Below are positions 1-10,235 of a stretch of DNA of 64,000 nt, piece by piece. Position 1 is the stretch's first letter. Each line of letters opens with the position of its first letter. The stretch comes from Polaromonas eurypsychrophila. GTDB taxonomy: Bacteria; Pseudomonadota; Gammaproteobacteria; Burkholderiales; Burkholderiaceae_C. Location of the stretch: NCBI RefSeq assembly GCF_014641715.1, contig NZ_BMIG01000007.1:124001-188000 (forward strand). The letters run 5' to 3'. The notes below the pieces were generated by a model. The model saw only the letters and a list, made by a program, of their open reading frames with translations. It searched no databases and had not been told where the DNA came from. The translations under genes and the position numbers were made by a program.

Positions 1-561
1 ACCGCGGGGGAGATGGTGGCAGCCGCGCGCAAGGCGCCGGGCCGCATCAATTACGGTTCGCCCGGCGTTGGTACGCCGCATCATTTGTCGATGGAGCTGT
101 TCAAGGCCACGGCCCGCGTGTTTGTGACGCATATTCCCTACCGCGGCACCGGCCCGGCACTGACCGACCTGCTCGGGGGGCAGATCGAGGCCATGTTTCT
201 GCCCATCCATGTCGCTTTGCCGCATGTAAAGTCGGGCCGGCTGGTGGCACTGGGCATCGGCAGCGACAAGCGGCACCCGCTGTTGCCCGAGCTGCCGACG
301 CTGGCCGAGGCCAAAGCCGGCAATGTCAGCGTCGACATGTGGTACGGCATTTTTGCGCCGCCTGGCATCTCGCCGGAATTGGTGGCTTTATTCAACCGCG
401 AGATCAGAGACATTTTGCTCAGCGACGAGGTCAGGAAAGCCTTTCAGACCCAGGGCATGGACCCGAGCGGCAGCACGCCGGGCGAGTTCAAAAACCTGGT
501 TGAGACGGACGCCAGGCGCTGGGCGCAACTGATCAAGGCCCAGGGCATCACCGCCAACTGA
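1..561 (+). CDS. Bug-family (TctC-like) solute receptor, 5' truncated
   Basis: The reading frame is open from the first base, so only the C-terminal ~186 residues are present; the signal peptide and first lobe lie outside the window. Visible family features are the segment NYGSPGVGTPHHLSMELFK, then a PYRGTGPALTDLLGGQIEAMF-type stretch and a C-terminal WYGIFAPPGISPELV region, all typical of tripartite tricarboxylate transporter periplasmic receptors. Such proteins bind small organic acids in the periplasm; the ligand cannot be told here. No tctA/tctB lies beside it, so it is an orphan receptor as far as the window shows. A flavin monooxygenase follows after a dispersed repeat, hinting at an aromatic-acid catabolic setting (inference). 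Confidence 0.9.
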   Translation, partial: TAGEMVAAARKAPGRINYGSPGVGTPHHLSMELFKATARVFVTHIPYRGTGPALTDLLGGQIEAMFLPIHVALPHVKSGRLVALGIGSDKRHPLLPELPTLAEAKAGNVSVDMWYGIFAPPGISPELVALFNREIRDILLSDEVRKAFQTQGMDPSGSTPGEFKNLVETDARRWAQLIKAQGITAN

Positions 562-569
562 GAATCTGA

Positions 570-632
570 TTTGCTACTGAATTGATAGCTGTTGGCGCCT
601 GCCTGCTATGGGCTGGATGCCGATTTGATGCA
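570..632 (+). repeat. Dispersed ~60-bp repeat, family 1, copy A
   Basis: The stretch carries TTGATAGCTG, then GGCGC, then ATGGGCTGGATGCCGATTT. It matches copies at about 7209, 19901, 29190, 37552 (reverse) and 46475. It begins nine bases after the Bug receptor stop. The left part can fold (GCTA..TAGC) and the right part carries GGCT..GCC, so the unit could form two small hairpins. Confidence 0.8.
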
Positions 633-658
633 TAAAAACGAGCAACCCACGAGAACAC

Positions 659-1897
659 ATGAAGATAACCATCGTCGGCGGCGGCATAGGCGGCCTGAGC
701 CTGGCACTGGCCCTGCACCAGCGCGGCCTGGCCTGCGAGGTGTATGAAACCGTGCCTGAGGTGAAAGAACTCGGCGTCGGCATCACCTTGCTGCCGCATG
801 CCATGCGCGAGCTCGCGGCACTGGGCCTGCAGGCGTCCATCGAGGCGGTCGGCATCGAAAATGAGGAAAGCGTGTTTTTCAACCGCTTCGGCCAGTTCAT
901 CTACAAAGAGCCGCGCGGCCGCCATGCGGGTTACGCGCTGCCCGAGATCGGCATTCCGCGCGGCAAGCTGCACCGGCTGCTCTACGAAGCTTGCTTGGCC
1001 CGCCTGGGCACGCACGCCATCCACACTGACCACCGCTGCACCGGCGTGACGCAGGACGAGAGCGGCGCCACGGTGCAGTTCACGCAGACATCGAGCGGCG
1101 CGGTCCTGCCACCGGTGCGTGCCGACGTGGTGATTGCCTGCGACGGCGTAAATTCGACCGTTCGCCGGCAGTTTTATCCGGATGAAAAAGTCGCGTTTGC
1201 CGGCATCAACACCTGGCGCGGCGTGACCCGGCACCAACCCATCCTGACTGGCAAGAGCTACATGCGCATCGGCGCCATCGACACCGGCAAGATGGTGATC
1301 TACCCCATCGTTGACCGGCTGGATGACGAGGGCCACCAGCTGATCAACTGGGTGGCCGAAATCCAGCGTGACAACGCGGCCATGAACGACTGGAACCACG
1401 CCGGCGACGTCAAGGACTTCCTGGACATCTTCAAGGACTGGCGCTTTCCGTGGCTGGACGTTGCCGCGCTGATTGCCAACGCCGAGCAGATACTCGAGTA
1501 CCCGATGGTGGACAAGGACCCGGTGCCGCAGTGGACCTTTGGACGTGTGACCTTGCTGGGCGATGCTGCGCACCCGATGTACCCGCGCGGCTCCAATGGC
1601 TCGGCGCAGGCCCTCATCGACGGGCGCACGCTGGCCGAACAACTGGCCGGCGCCGGCGGGGACGGCCGCGCCGCACTGCTGGGGTATGAAAAACTGCGGC
1701 TGGCGCTTACGGCAAACATTGTGCTGACCAACCGCTCGGTGCCGCCGGACTTCATCAACATCAAGGTCGATGAACTCAGCGGTGGCAAGCCTTTTGCCAA
1801 CATTGATGAGCTGATCAGCCAGGAGGAGCTGCGCGAGATTTCGGAGAACTACAAAAAAGTCGCCGGCTTTTCACTCGAAGCGGCCAAGGCTGGCTGA
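659..1897 (+). CDS. FAD-dependent aromatic-ring monooxygenase
   Basis: A 412-residue class A flavoprotein monooxygenase. The N-terminus has the dinucleotide-binding fold with GGGIGG at residues 7-12. An ACDGVNS segment (D162-G163) is the DG motif shared by FAD/NAD(P)H hydroxylases, and LLGDAAHP (G301-D302) is the GD motif that binds the FAD ribityl chain. Length and motif order fit the salicylate hydroxylase/6-hydroxynicotinate 3-monooxygenase group, which use NAD(P)H and O2 to hydroxylate aromatic rings in the cytosol. The substrate cannot be assigned. It lies 98 bp after the truncated Bug receptor on the same strand, separated by repeat copy A, and may act on what that receptor helps import (inference). 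Confidence 0.9.
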   Translation: MKITIVGGGIGGLSLALALHQRGLACEVYETVPEVKELGVGITLLPHAMRELAALGLQASIEAVGIENEESVFFNRFGQFIYKEPRGRHAGYALPEIGIPRGKLHRLLYEACLARLGTHAIHTDHRCTGVTQDESGATVQFTQTSSGAVLPPVRADVVIACDGVNSTVRRQFYPDEKVAFAGINTWRGVTRHQPILTGKSYMRIGAIDTGKMVIYPIVDRLDDEGHQLINWVAEIQRDNAAMNDWNHAGDVKDFLDIFKDWRFPWLDVAALIANAEQILEYPMVDKDPVPQWTFGRVTLLGDAAHPMYPRGSNGSAQALIDGRTLAEQLAGAGGDGRAALLGYEKLRLALTANIVLTNRSVPPDFINIKVDELSGGKPFANIDELISQEELREISENYKKVAGFSLEAAKAG

Positions 1898-1925
1898 AGA
1901 CTGCTTCAGCCCGGAGCCGGGTAGC

Positions 1926-2534
1926 TCAATTCAGGTATTTGGGCTTGGACAGATCCAGACTCAGGTCGGCCTGCTCGGTTGTGGTGGCCACTTCTTCCAA
2001 GGGCGAGATCACGGGCAAATGCAGCCACTGTGAGGCGTTCAGGCTCTGGTGCAGCAGATGCAACAGGCCGTTGCTCAATTTCGGGTCCATCATGACCTGA
2101 AAGTTGCGTACGGCTTCCTGGCCAGGCAGTTTTTCGAACAGCTGCAGCCGCAGCTGGCCGCTGCCCAGCAGGGTCACCTTGACCTCTGTCAACAGCAGCG
2201 GCTCGGGGCCCAGCACCGGATCGGCCGGGGTGCTCTGGCGGTCCTGATAGGGCGTTTCGAAATCTCCGCTGCGCAGCGCGGCCTCGGTTTCAAAGGCCGC
2301 CAGCAATCTCCCGCGCTGATCGTCGAGGCTGATGGCGGGCATCGCGGTGGTGACGGCTGCAGCGGCGACTTTCTTGATCTGCTCCGAGGTGGTCTGACTC
2401 AAGATGGGCAGCAGCGCCAGCGCCAGGCGCCGCGTCAGCCAGGCGCGCAACTCGCCACCTTCCTTGCCATTGATGCGTATCAACAGGCGGTCCTGTTCGT
2501 GGACGTAGCTGACCGACATCTGGTGTATGTTCAT
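1926..2534 (-). CDS. Hypothetical protein, 202 aa
   Basis: I do not recognise this family. The 202-residue product is predicted soluble, with no signal peptide or membrane segment. It starts MNIHQMSVSYVHEQDRLLIR, has a basic helical stretch around residues 30-60 (AWLTRRLALALLPILSQ) and ends with an acidic, Leu-rich tail. Codon use resembles the neighbours, and no good competing frame covers the span, so it is probably a real gene. It is convergent with the monooxygenase and divergent from clpB, with about 100 bp between its start and the clpB start. No role is inferred. Confidence 0.7.
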   Translation of the reverse strand: MNIHQMSVSYVHEQDRLLIRINGKEGGELRAWLTRRLALALLPILSQTTSEQIKKVAAAAVTTAMPAISLDDQRGRLLAAFETEAALRSGDFETPYQDRQSTPADPVLGPEPLLLTEVKVTLLGSGQLRLQLFEKLPGQEAVRNFQVMMDPKLSNGLLHLLHQSLNASQWLHLPVISPLEEVATTTEQADLSLDLSKPKYLN

Positions 2535-2581
2535 GGCAGGGATTTTAGTCTCCTGTCGCGGACAGGCCGCTGCCCGGACTA

Positions 2582-2609
2582 TTGAAAATGCCCGATTTCA
2601 GCCCCAGAT
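2582..2609 (+). promoter_or_regulatory. Candidate sigma32 heat-shock promoter of clpB
   Basis: ATTGAAA (-35-like) is followed after 14 bp by CCCCAGAT (-10-like), close to the sigma32 pattern CTTGAAA-N(11-16)-CCCCATnT. A start site near 2615 would leave a leader of about 25 nt before the clpB ATG. The match is imperfect (A for C at -35, G for T in the -10). Assignment rests on the pattern and on clpB being a classical heat-shock gene. Confidence 0.55.
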
Positions 2610-2638
2610 GAACAACAATCAAATTCAAGGGACGCCCC

Positions 2639-5239
<2,601 letters not shown>

Positions 5240-5264
5240 ACGGGGGCTGAACGAAACGAAGAGA

Positions 5265-5291
5265 GCCCGCCTCTTCAACCGGGAGGCGGGT
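5265..5291 (+). terminator. Hairpin after clpB
   Basis: CCCGCCTC and GAGGCGGG form an 8-bp stem with a short loop about 25 bp after the clpB stop. No T-run follows, so it could be a weak or Rho-assisted terminator or an mRNA-stabilising hairpin. Confidence 0.45.
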
Positions 5292-5325
5292 TCGCTATCA
5301 TGGGGATCCACCTACTGCGACCACC

Positions 5326-6258
5326 ATGACCACCCTAATCTACACCCACGCAGCCTGTTTCAACCACAAGCCCGGTCCACACCACCCCGAGTCGCCCGAG
5401 CGTCTTGAAGCCGTGCTGCAGGCGCTGAAAACGCCGGCGTTTGCTGGTGCGGTCTGGCGCGATGCGCCGCTGGCCTCCTTCGAGCAGGTGCTGCATGTAC
5501 ATACGCCCGACTATGTGGCGCAGGTGCAGGCGGTGTCGCCGACCGAGGGCTACCGTGCGCTCGATGCCGGTGACACCATCCTGTCGCCTGGTTCGCTGGA
5601 GGCGGTGATGCGTTGCGTGGGCGCAGCCTGTGCCGGCGTCGACGATGTGGTGTCCGGCGAAGCGGCCAATGTTTTTTGCGCCACACGTCCCTGCGGCCAT
5701 CATGCCGAGGCGGACCAGGCCATGGGTTTTTGCGTGTTCAACCAGGCCGCCATTGCCGCATTGCATGCGCGCGAGCAACATGGCATCCAGCGTGTGGCGG
5801 TGGTGGACTTCGATGTACACCACGGCAACGGCACGCAGAACTCGTTTTACGACGACCCCGACCTGTTCTACGGCTCCTGCCACCAGTCGGAGTTTTACCC
5901 CGGAACCGGCGAACGCCATGAAACCGGTGTGGCCGGCAATATCGTCAACGTGCCCTTTCCGCGCGGCACGGGCTCAAGCGCCTTCCGCGCCGCCATGACA
6001 ACCCAGTTGCTGCCGGCCCTGCGCAAGTTCGCGCCCGGGCTGCTGATCATCTCCGCCGGTTTCGATGCGCATCACCTGGACCCGTTGGGCGGGCTGCAGT
6101 TCACCGACGACGATTACCACTGGATCACCCGCGAGTTGATGAAGGTGGCCGATGAAAGCGCCGATGGCCGTGTGGTGTCCGTGCTTGAAGGTGGCTACAG
6201 CCTGGAAGGCCTGGCCAGCGGCACAGCGGCGCACGTGCGTGCGCTGATGAGCGATTGA
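5326..6258 (+). CDS. Histone deacetylase-family hydrolase (AcuC/HDAC-like)
   Basis: A 310-residue zinc amidohydrolase of the arginase/deacetylase fold. It shows the tandem catalytic histidines in CGHHAEAD (about residue 125), zinc-ligand motif DFDVHHGNG (about 163), SAGFDAHHLDP with a further metal aspartate, and EGGYS carrying the catalytic tyrosine. All key residues are present, so it should be active. Bacterial members remove acetyl groups from small amides, polyamines or protein lysines in the cytosol; the substrate is not predictable. The N-terminal HAACFNHKPGPHHPESPERL stretch is typical of class II-like bacterial HDACs. A small gene follows eight bases after the stop. Confidence 0.93.
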   Translation: MTTLIYTHAACFNHKPGPHHPESPERLEAVLQALKTPAFAGAVWRDAPLASFEQVLHVHTPDYVAQVQAVSPTEGYRALDAGDTILSPGSLEAVMRCVGAACAGVDDVVSGEAANVFCATRPCGHHAEADQAMGFCVFNQAAIAALHAREQHGIQRVAVVDFDVHHGNGTQNSFYDDPDLFYGSCHQSEFYPGTGERHETGVAGNIVNVPFPRGTGSSAFRAAMTTQLLPALRKFAPGLLIISAGFDAHHLDPLGGLQFTDDDYHWITRELMKVADESADGRVVSVLEGGYSLEGLASGTAAHVRALMSD

Positions 6259-6266
6259 GGACGTCC

Positions 6267-6464
6267 ATGGAACGCAAACTCCGGGTCGGTCAGCCCATCA
6301 CCCCTGAAGAATTCGACGAACTGTCCGACGCGCAGCTTGAGCGTCTTGTGCCCAAGGCATATCGGGAGTTCTTTCCCGGCAAGGACGATTGCGCCGATGG
6401 CTATTTCTATTTGCACGACGGCACCGCGTGGAGTTTTTACAAGGGAGGCTTCCTCGATGACTGA
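6267..6464 (+). CDS. Small hypothetical protein, 65 aa
   Basis: A 65-residue acidic protein beginning MERKLRVGQPITPEEF and ending SFYKGGFLDD. The ATG at 6267 is chosen because GAGGA lies just upstream; a TTG at 6255 in the same frame is less likely. I do not recognise the family. It follows the deacetylase gene by eight bases, and its last eight bases overlap the next start, so the three genes look translationally coupled. The overlap argues that this is a real gene rather than leader. Confidence 0.65.
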   Translation: MERKLRVGQPITPEEFDELSDAQLERLVPKAYREFFPGKDDCADGYFYLHDGTAWSFYKGGFLDD

Positions 6465-7188
6465 TCTGGCTAAATTGGCGCAGGAGTTCGCGCCTGGGGG
6501 CAGGCTGCGCGCATCGCTGAACATGGGCAACCCGGTGCTCGCGCACAGCCACACGGCCACAGAAAAGCCCGCAGGCGTCACCATCGACCTGCCGCGTGAA
6601 TTTGCGCGTGAGCTGGGCGTGGCGGTGGATTTCCTGCAGTTCGATACCGCTGCCAAATCGGTTGCGGCGCTGGCCGGTGGCGAGGCCGACGTCGGCTTCA
6701 TGGCGATTGATCCGCTGCGCGCCGAGACAACGCATTTCACGCCAGCCTATGTGCAGATCGAGGGTTACTACCTCGTTCCCGAAGACTCACCGATCCGGAC
6801 CAATGCCGACGTGGACCGCGCCGGCACGCGCATCGTGATGGGCGCCGGCAGCGCTTACGGCCTGTACCTGCAGCGCCACATCCAGCACGCCACGCTGATT
6901 CAGGTGCCGACCTCTGAAGCTGTGGTTGATGCCATGCTCAAGGACGGCCTGGACGTGTCGTCCGGCGTGAAGCAGGGGCTGCAAGCGGACGCTCAGCGTG
7001 TATCCGGCGTGCGCCTGCTGGGTGAGCGCTTCATGGTGATCAACCAGGCGATGGCCATGCCGAGGGCACGCAGCGCAGCAGCGGCTGCCTTCCTGGATGA
7101 TTTTGTCGCCCGCATGAAGCACACTGGTTTTGTTGCCGCTTCGCTCGCGCGCCATGCCATTGTTGGTGCGACCGTCGCTGACAACTGA
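6457..7188 (+). CDS. Leaderless amino-acid-type (SBP_bac_3) binding-protein homologue
   Basis: The 243-residue product has the two-lobe pattern of type 3 extracellular solute-binding proteins: GVTIDLPREFARELGV near residue 40, ALAGGEADVGFMAID near 65-80, and a second lobe with MGAGSAYGLYL. AAGGGAGG precedes the ATG at 6457, which overlaps the upstream stop by eight bases, so this start is well supported. That start gives no signal peptide, and longer versions would read through the upstream gene. The protein therefore probably stays in the cytosol, where it may sense or sequester a metabolite or act as an enzyme (for example a cyclohexadienyl-dehydratase-like activity). This is inference; the ligand is unknown. 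No ABC permease is nearby. Confidence 0.8.
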   Translation: MTDLAKLAQEFAPGGRLRASLNMGNPVLAHSHTATEKPAGVTIDLPREFARELGVAVDFLQFDTAAKSVAALAGGEADVGFMAIDPLRAETTHFTPAYVQIEGYYLVPEDSPIRTNADVDRAGTRIVMGAGSAYGLYLQRHIQHATLIQVPTSEAVVDAMLKDGLDVSSGVKQGLQADAQRVSGVRLLGERFMVINQAMAMPRARSAAAAAFLDDFVARMKHTGFVAASLARHAIVGATVADN

Positions 7189-7208
7189 ACTTCTGCTGGG
7201 CAGGCGCT

Positions 7209-7262
7209 CTTTTTTTGATAGCTGCCTGCGCCCATTGCTTATGAGCTGGAGGCCTTTTCTGT
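7209..7262 (+). repeat. Dispersed ~60-bp repeat, family 1, copy B
   Basis: Contains TTTTTTTGATAGCTG, CTGCGCCC and GAGCTGGAGGCC. It lies between the SBP-like gene and the DUF3297 gene, which converge on it. Its TTGATAGCTG core and GGAGGCC right part align with copies A, C, D, E and F. Confidence 0.75.
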
Positions 7263-7293
7263 TGATGAACTACGGGCGGGGCCGGGTCGCCGG

Positions 7294-7542
7294 CTATTTG
7301 TAAAACGCCTCGACCTTGCCCTTGAGCCTGATCATCAGCGGCTGGCCCTTGCGGTCCAGCGCCTTGCCGGCCGGCACTTTGATCCAGCGTTCGCTGATGC
7401 AATACTCCTCCACATCCGAGCGCTCCTTGTCATTGAAGCGGATGCCGATGTCATGTTCGAACACGGCGGCGACGTGGTGCGGGCTGCGGGGGTCCACCGA
7501 CAGGTGATCTGGCAAGGGGGGGAAGGTGGTGGCGTCGTTCAT
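7294..7542 (-). CDS. DUF3297 family protein
   Basis: An 82-residue protein recognisable as the DUF3297 family by LPDHLSVDPRSPHHVAAVF, a GIRFNDKERSDVEEYC stretch and the terminal GKVEAFYK. Members are small, soluble and of unknown function. It lies 35 bp downstream of the yebC-like gene on the same strand and may be co-transcribed with it. Length is normal for the family. Confidence 0.85.
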   Translation of the reverse strand: MNDATTFPPLPDHLSVDPRSPHHVAAVFEHDIGIRFNDKERSDVEEYCISERWIKVPAGKALDRKGQPLMIRLKGKVEAFYK

Positions 7543-7577
7543 GCGGATGGGATTTAACGTGGAATGAGGCTGCGGGT

Positions 7578-8291
7578 CTAGTTTCCCAGGCCTGCGTAAA
7601 TTGTCTGCACATCGTCGTTGGCATCGATGGCGGCGAGAAAAGCTTCGACTTCTTCCAGTTCGGCGGCGCCCAGGGTCGCCGGGTCCACCGGGTTTTTCGG
7701 TTTGTAGCCGAGCTTGGCAGACAGCACGGTAAAGCCCTGGGCCGGCAACGCGCGGCTGACAATGTCGAGGTCGGTGGCATCGGTGATAAACAGCGTGCTG
7801 CCTTCTTCCTCCCCGGCCTCGAAGTCCTGTGCGCCGGCTTCAATCGCGGCGAGTTCCGGGTCAGCGCCTGGCGCTGCGGGCTCGGCCTCGATCATGCCGA
7901 CATGGTCGAAGTCCCAGGCCACCGAGCCCGAGGTGCCGAGCTGACCTTTGCGGAACAGCACCCGCATCTCGGGCGCGGTGCGGTTCAGGTTGTCGGTCAG
8001 GCACTCGACCATGACCGGCACGCGGTGCGGCGCGAAGCCTTCGTAGATCACATGCTCGAAATGCACAGCCTCACCGGTCAGGCCCGCGCCCTTTTTGATG
8101 GCGCGTTCCAGTGTGTCTTTGGGCATGGAAACCTTGCGGGCCTGTTCCACCACAAGCCGCAAACGCGCGTTGAGCGCCGGGTCGGCGCCGCTGCGCGCGG
8201 CGACCATGATCTCCTTGGCAAGTTTTCCGAAGACCTTGCCTTTGGCATTGGCCGCCAGTTCCTTGCCTTTTGCTTTCCACTGCGCGCCCAT
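7578..8291 (-). CDS. YebC/PmpR-family DNA-binding regulatory protein
   Basis: A 237-residue TACO1/YebC family protein. The N-terminus [19 protein letters not shown] is a variant of the family's usual MAGHSKWANIKHRK start. [19 protein letters not shown] then ERAIKKGAG and [19 protein letters not shown] are diagnostic, and it ends in the acidic C-terminal domain. Family members were annotated as transcriptional regulators; more recent work links YebC proteins to translation of polyproline stretches. The altered N-terminus suggests the YebC-II-like branch often found as a second copy (inference). Followed by the DUF3297 gene. Confidence 0.92.
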   Translation of the reverse strand: MGAQWKAKGKELAANAKGKVFGKLAKEIMVAARSGADPALNARLRLVVEQARKVSMPKDTLERAIKKGAGLTGEAVHFEHVIYEGFAPHRVPVMVECLTDNLNRTAPEMRVLFRKGQLGTSGSVAWDFDHVGMIEAEPAAPGADPELAAIEAGAQDFEAGEEEGSTLFITDATDLDIVSRALPAQGFTVLSAKLGYKPKNPVDPATLGAAELEEVEAFLAAIDANDDVQTIYAGLGN

Positions 8292-8436
8292 GCTTGAAAT
8301 TCCTTGAGGTGTATCAGAGGGGCCCGCGCTGACGACAGCCGTGCGCGGGACCGAAGGCCTTGTTTATACACCCTGCGAAGCTGCTTCAACCTGGGTTGCC
8401 GGACTGGCTGGGGCGCAGGCCTGGCGGGCGCGCCGC

Positions 8437-9141
8437 CTAGGCGCGCGCGGGAATGTTCAGGCCCTTGATGACCGCCGGCCGTGCGACGAAGCTTTCCAGC
8501 ACCCGTTTGACGTTGCTGAAGCTGTCAAAACCGACCAACTCGCCAGCGCCGTAAAAACCGATCAGGTTGCGCACCCAGCCGAAGGTCGCGATGTCGGCAA
8601 TGGTGTAGTTGTCGCCCATGATCCAGTTGCGCCCTTCAAGGCGTTTGTCCAGCACGCTGAGCAGGCGTTTCGATTCGGTGACGTAGCGGTCACGCGGACG
8701 TTTGTCTTCGTAGTCTTTGCCGGCAAATTTGTGGAAGAAACCGAGCTGGCCGAACATCGGGCCGATGCCGCCCATCTGGAACATCAGCCACTGGATGGTT
8801 TCGTAGCGGGTCGCGGCATCTTGTGAGAGAAACTTCCCGGTTTTCTCGGCCAGGTAAATCAGGATGGCGCCGGACTCGAACAGGGCCAGCGGTTTTCCGC
8901 CGGGGCCGTCAGGATCGAGGATGGCGGGAATCTTGTTGTTTGGGCTCAGCGACAAAAATTCCGGCGACAACTGGTCGTTGGTCGCGAAATCCACCAGATG
9001 CGGCTCGTAGGGCAAGCCGGTTTCCTCCAGCATGATCGACACCTTGACGCCATTGGGCGTCGGCAGCGAATAGAGCTGAATGCGCTCGGGATGGAGTGCC
9101 GGCCATTTCTGGGTGATGGGGAAGGTGGAAAGATCGTTCAT
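8437..9141 (-). CDS. Glutathione S-transferase family protein (YghU/YfcG-like)
   Basis: A 234-residue GST starting at the ATG complementary to 9141 (MNDLSTFPITQKW). The thioredoxin-fold N-domain reads IQLYSLPTPNGVKVSIMLEE, followed by NNKIPAI, the conserved cis-Pro region, and LFESGAILIYLAEKTG, the glutathione-contacting SNAIL/TRAIL-like motif. The helical C-domain includes GDNYTIADIATFGWV, the N-capping motif of GSTs. The pattern PNGVKVSIMLEE with two prolines matches Nu-class YghU/YfcG proteins, which act as GSH-dependent disulfide or organic-peroxide reductases. An overlapping longer frame upstream is a shadow of the neighbouring membrane-protein gene. Confidence 0.92.
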   Translation of the reverse strand: MNDLSTFPITQKWPALHPERIQLYSLPTPNGVKVSIMLEETGLPYEPHLVDFATNDQLSPEFLSLSPNNKIPAILDPDGPGGKPLALFESGAILIYLAEKTGKFLSQDAATRYETIQWLMFQMGGIGPMFGQLGFFHKFAGKDYEDKRPRDRYVTESKRLLSVLDKRLEGRNWIMGDNYTIADIATFGWVRNLIGFYGAGELVGFDSFSNVKRVLESFVARPAVIKGLNIPARA

Positions 9142-9272
9142 GGCGGGGTGGTGCGGTCTGGGGTGGGCTGTTGTTTGAACGGCAACTGTAGCCCAAGCCC
9201 ACGACAGGCGTGTTCGTATTCCGCGCTGCGGCGGGACCGCCGGTGTGGCGGGCTTTTGGCGACGCGGCCCGG

Positions 9273-9956
9273 TCAAGCCCGGTTGCGCAGAGTGAAGAAA
9301 CCCCGGTACAGCGCCACACTGATCACCATGCCCCAGGTCATGCCGACAAACATGCCACCCAGCATGCCGGGCAGGGTGCTGTTTCCGGCCGACAGCGGCC
9401 AGCGCGAAAACCACAGTGCGCCCGCCGTCATGCCGACCAGCATCCAGCCGGAACACAGCAGGTTCTGCGCAAACAGTGAACACAGGTAGCGGCCGCAATG
9501 GGGCCGGAGCAGCCTCAGGCTGGGGATGGCGAGCAGTCCCCCGGCCAGCATGCCAGCATGCATGCCGGGCAAAAACTCGAGGTGCAGCCGGAGGCTGTCC
9601 ACGAAGCCGAGAGACGTGGCCTGGGTGCACAGGCTGTCCAGCCGGGCCGGGCCGACTTGGCCGACGTCGTACAGCAAGCCCAGCAACATGCCCCCGAAGC
9701 CGAGCGACAGCATCACCTGGGGCGGCGACAGCCCGACGCGTTGCGGACGCACCCAGGCCAAGGCAGCGCAGCCCGCAGCCACGGCTATCAGTGTCAGAAC
9801 CACGATGGTGGGAAGGTCTTTGTTGCCGGCTGCGCCGGACTGGCCCAGCGACCAGAGTGTCAGCCCGGCGAGCAGCACCAGAACCGCCGGGGTGAGGGCG
9901 GCCGAACCCATGCCGCGCGCCAACCAGTGAGGGTGGGTGTTCACGGGACTTGTCAT
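9273..9956 (-). CDS. Hypothetical multi-pass membrane protein
   Basis: A 227-residue protein if started at the ATG complementary to 9956 (MTSPVNTHPHW); an ATG seven codons earlier is possible. Hydrophobic stretches suggest five or six inner-membrane helices: LTPAVLVLLAGLTLWSL, IVVLTLIAVAAGCAALAW, a Gly/Met-rich helix near FGGMLLGLLYDVG, a MHAGMLAGGLLAIP helix, and two near the C-terminus rich in Gly and Met (MLGGMFVGMTWGMVISVALY). Cys and His residues occur in PHCGRYLCSLFAQNLLCSG. The Met/His/Cys-rich membrane segments could suggest metal handling, but I do not recognise the family. An inverted repeat lies 35 bp upstream. Confidence 0.72.
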   Translation of the reverse strand: MTSPVNTHPHWLARGMGSAALTPAVLVLLAGLTLWSLGQSGAAGNKDLPTIVVLTLIAVAAGCAALAWVRPQRVGLSPPQVMLSLGFGGMLLGLLYDVGQVGPARLDSLCTQATSLGFVDSLRLHLEFLPGMHAGMLAGGLLAIPSLRLLRPHCGRYLCSLFAQNLLCSGWMLVGMTAGALWFSRWPLSAGNSTLPGMLGGMFVGMTWGMVISVALYRGFFTLRNRA

Positions 9957-9990
9957 TGCATCTGCCCTGTCTTCCAAGGGGGGGACACAC

Positions 9991-10012
9991 GGTTTACGTA
10001 CTCGGGTAAACC
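9991..10012. promoter_or_regulatory. Inverted repeat upstream of the membrane-protein gene
   Basis: GGTTTAC and GTAAACC form perfect 7-bp arms separated by 8 bp. The element is 35 bp before the membrane-protein start at 9956, a typical operator position. The binding protein is unknown. Confidence 0.4.
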
Positions 10013-10235
10013 CCGTAGCGACACGGCCGCAGCCGCATCAACATCCCGTGGCCTACATTCAATAGAGGGGCGCATTTGCTTCTTCATGAGTCAAAACTCT
10101 AGCCGTTGCCTGGCTTGGAGGCCCAGCGTATTAACGAAGCGCGACTGGGATGCATGAGTGCCCACCTGGCGGCACGAAAGCGATCCCGGCGCGTGGTTTG
10201 CAATGGTTTTGGCCTGCCTACAACATGGTATTTTG

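Noticed and set aside
548-1642. Long minus-strand frame opposite the flavin monooxygenase
   Set aside because: It is the antisense shadow of a gene with clear FAD motifs; composition is His/Val/Gln-rich without family motifs. Similar antisense frames over clpB, coxL, fdsA and oxc were rejected for the same reason.
8437-9990. A 517-codon frame covering the GST and the membrane-protein gene
   Set aside because: The upstream part is an Arg/Pro/Gly-rich shadow of the membrane-protein gene in another frame; the GST begins at its own ATG at 9141.
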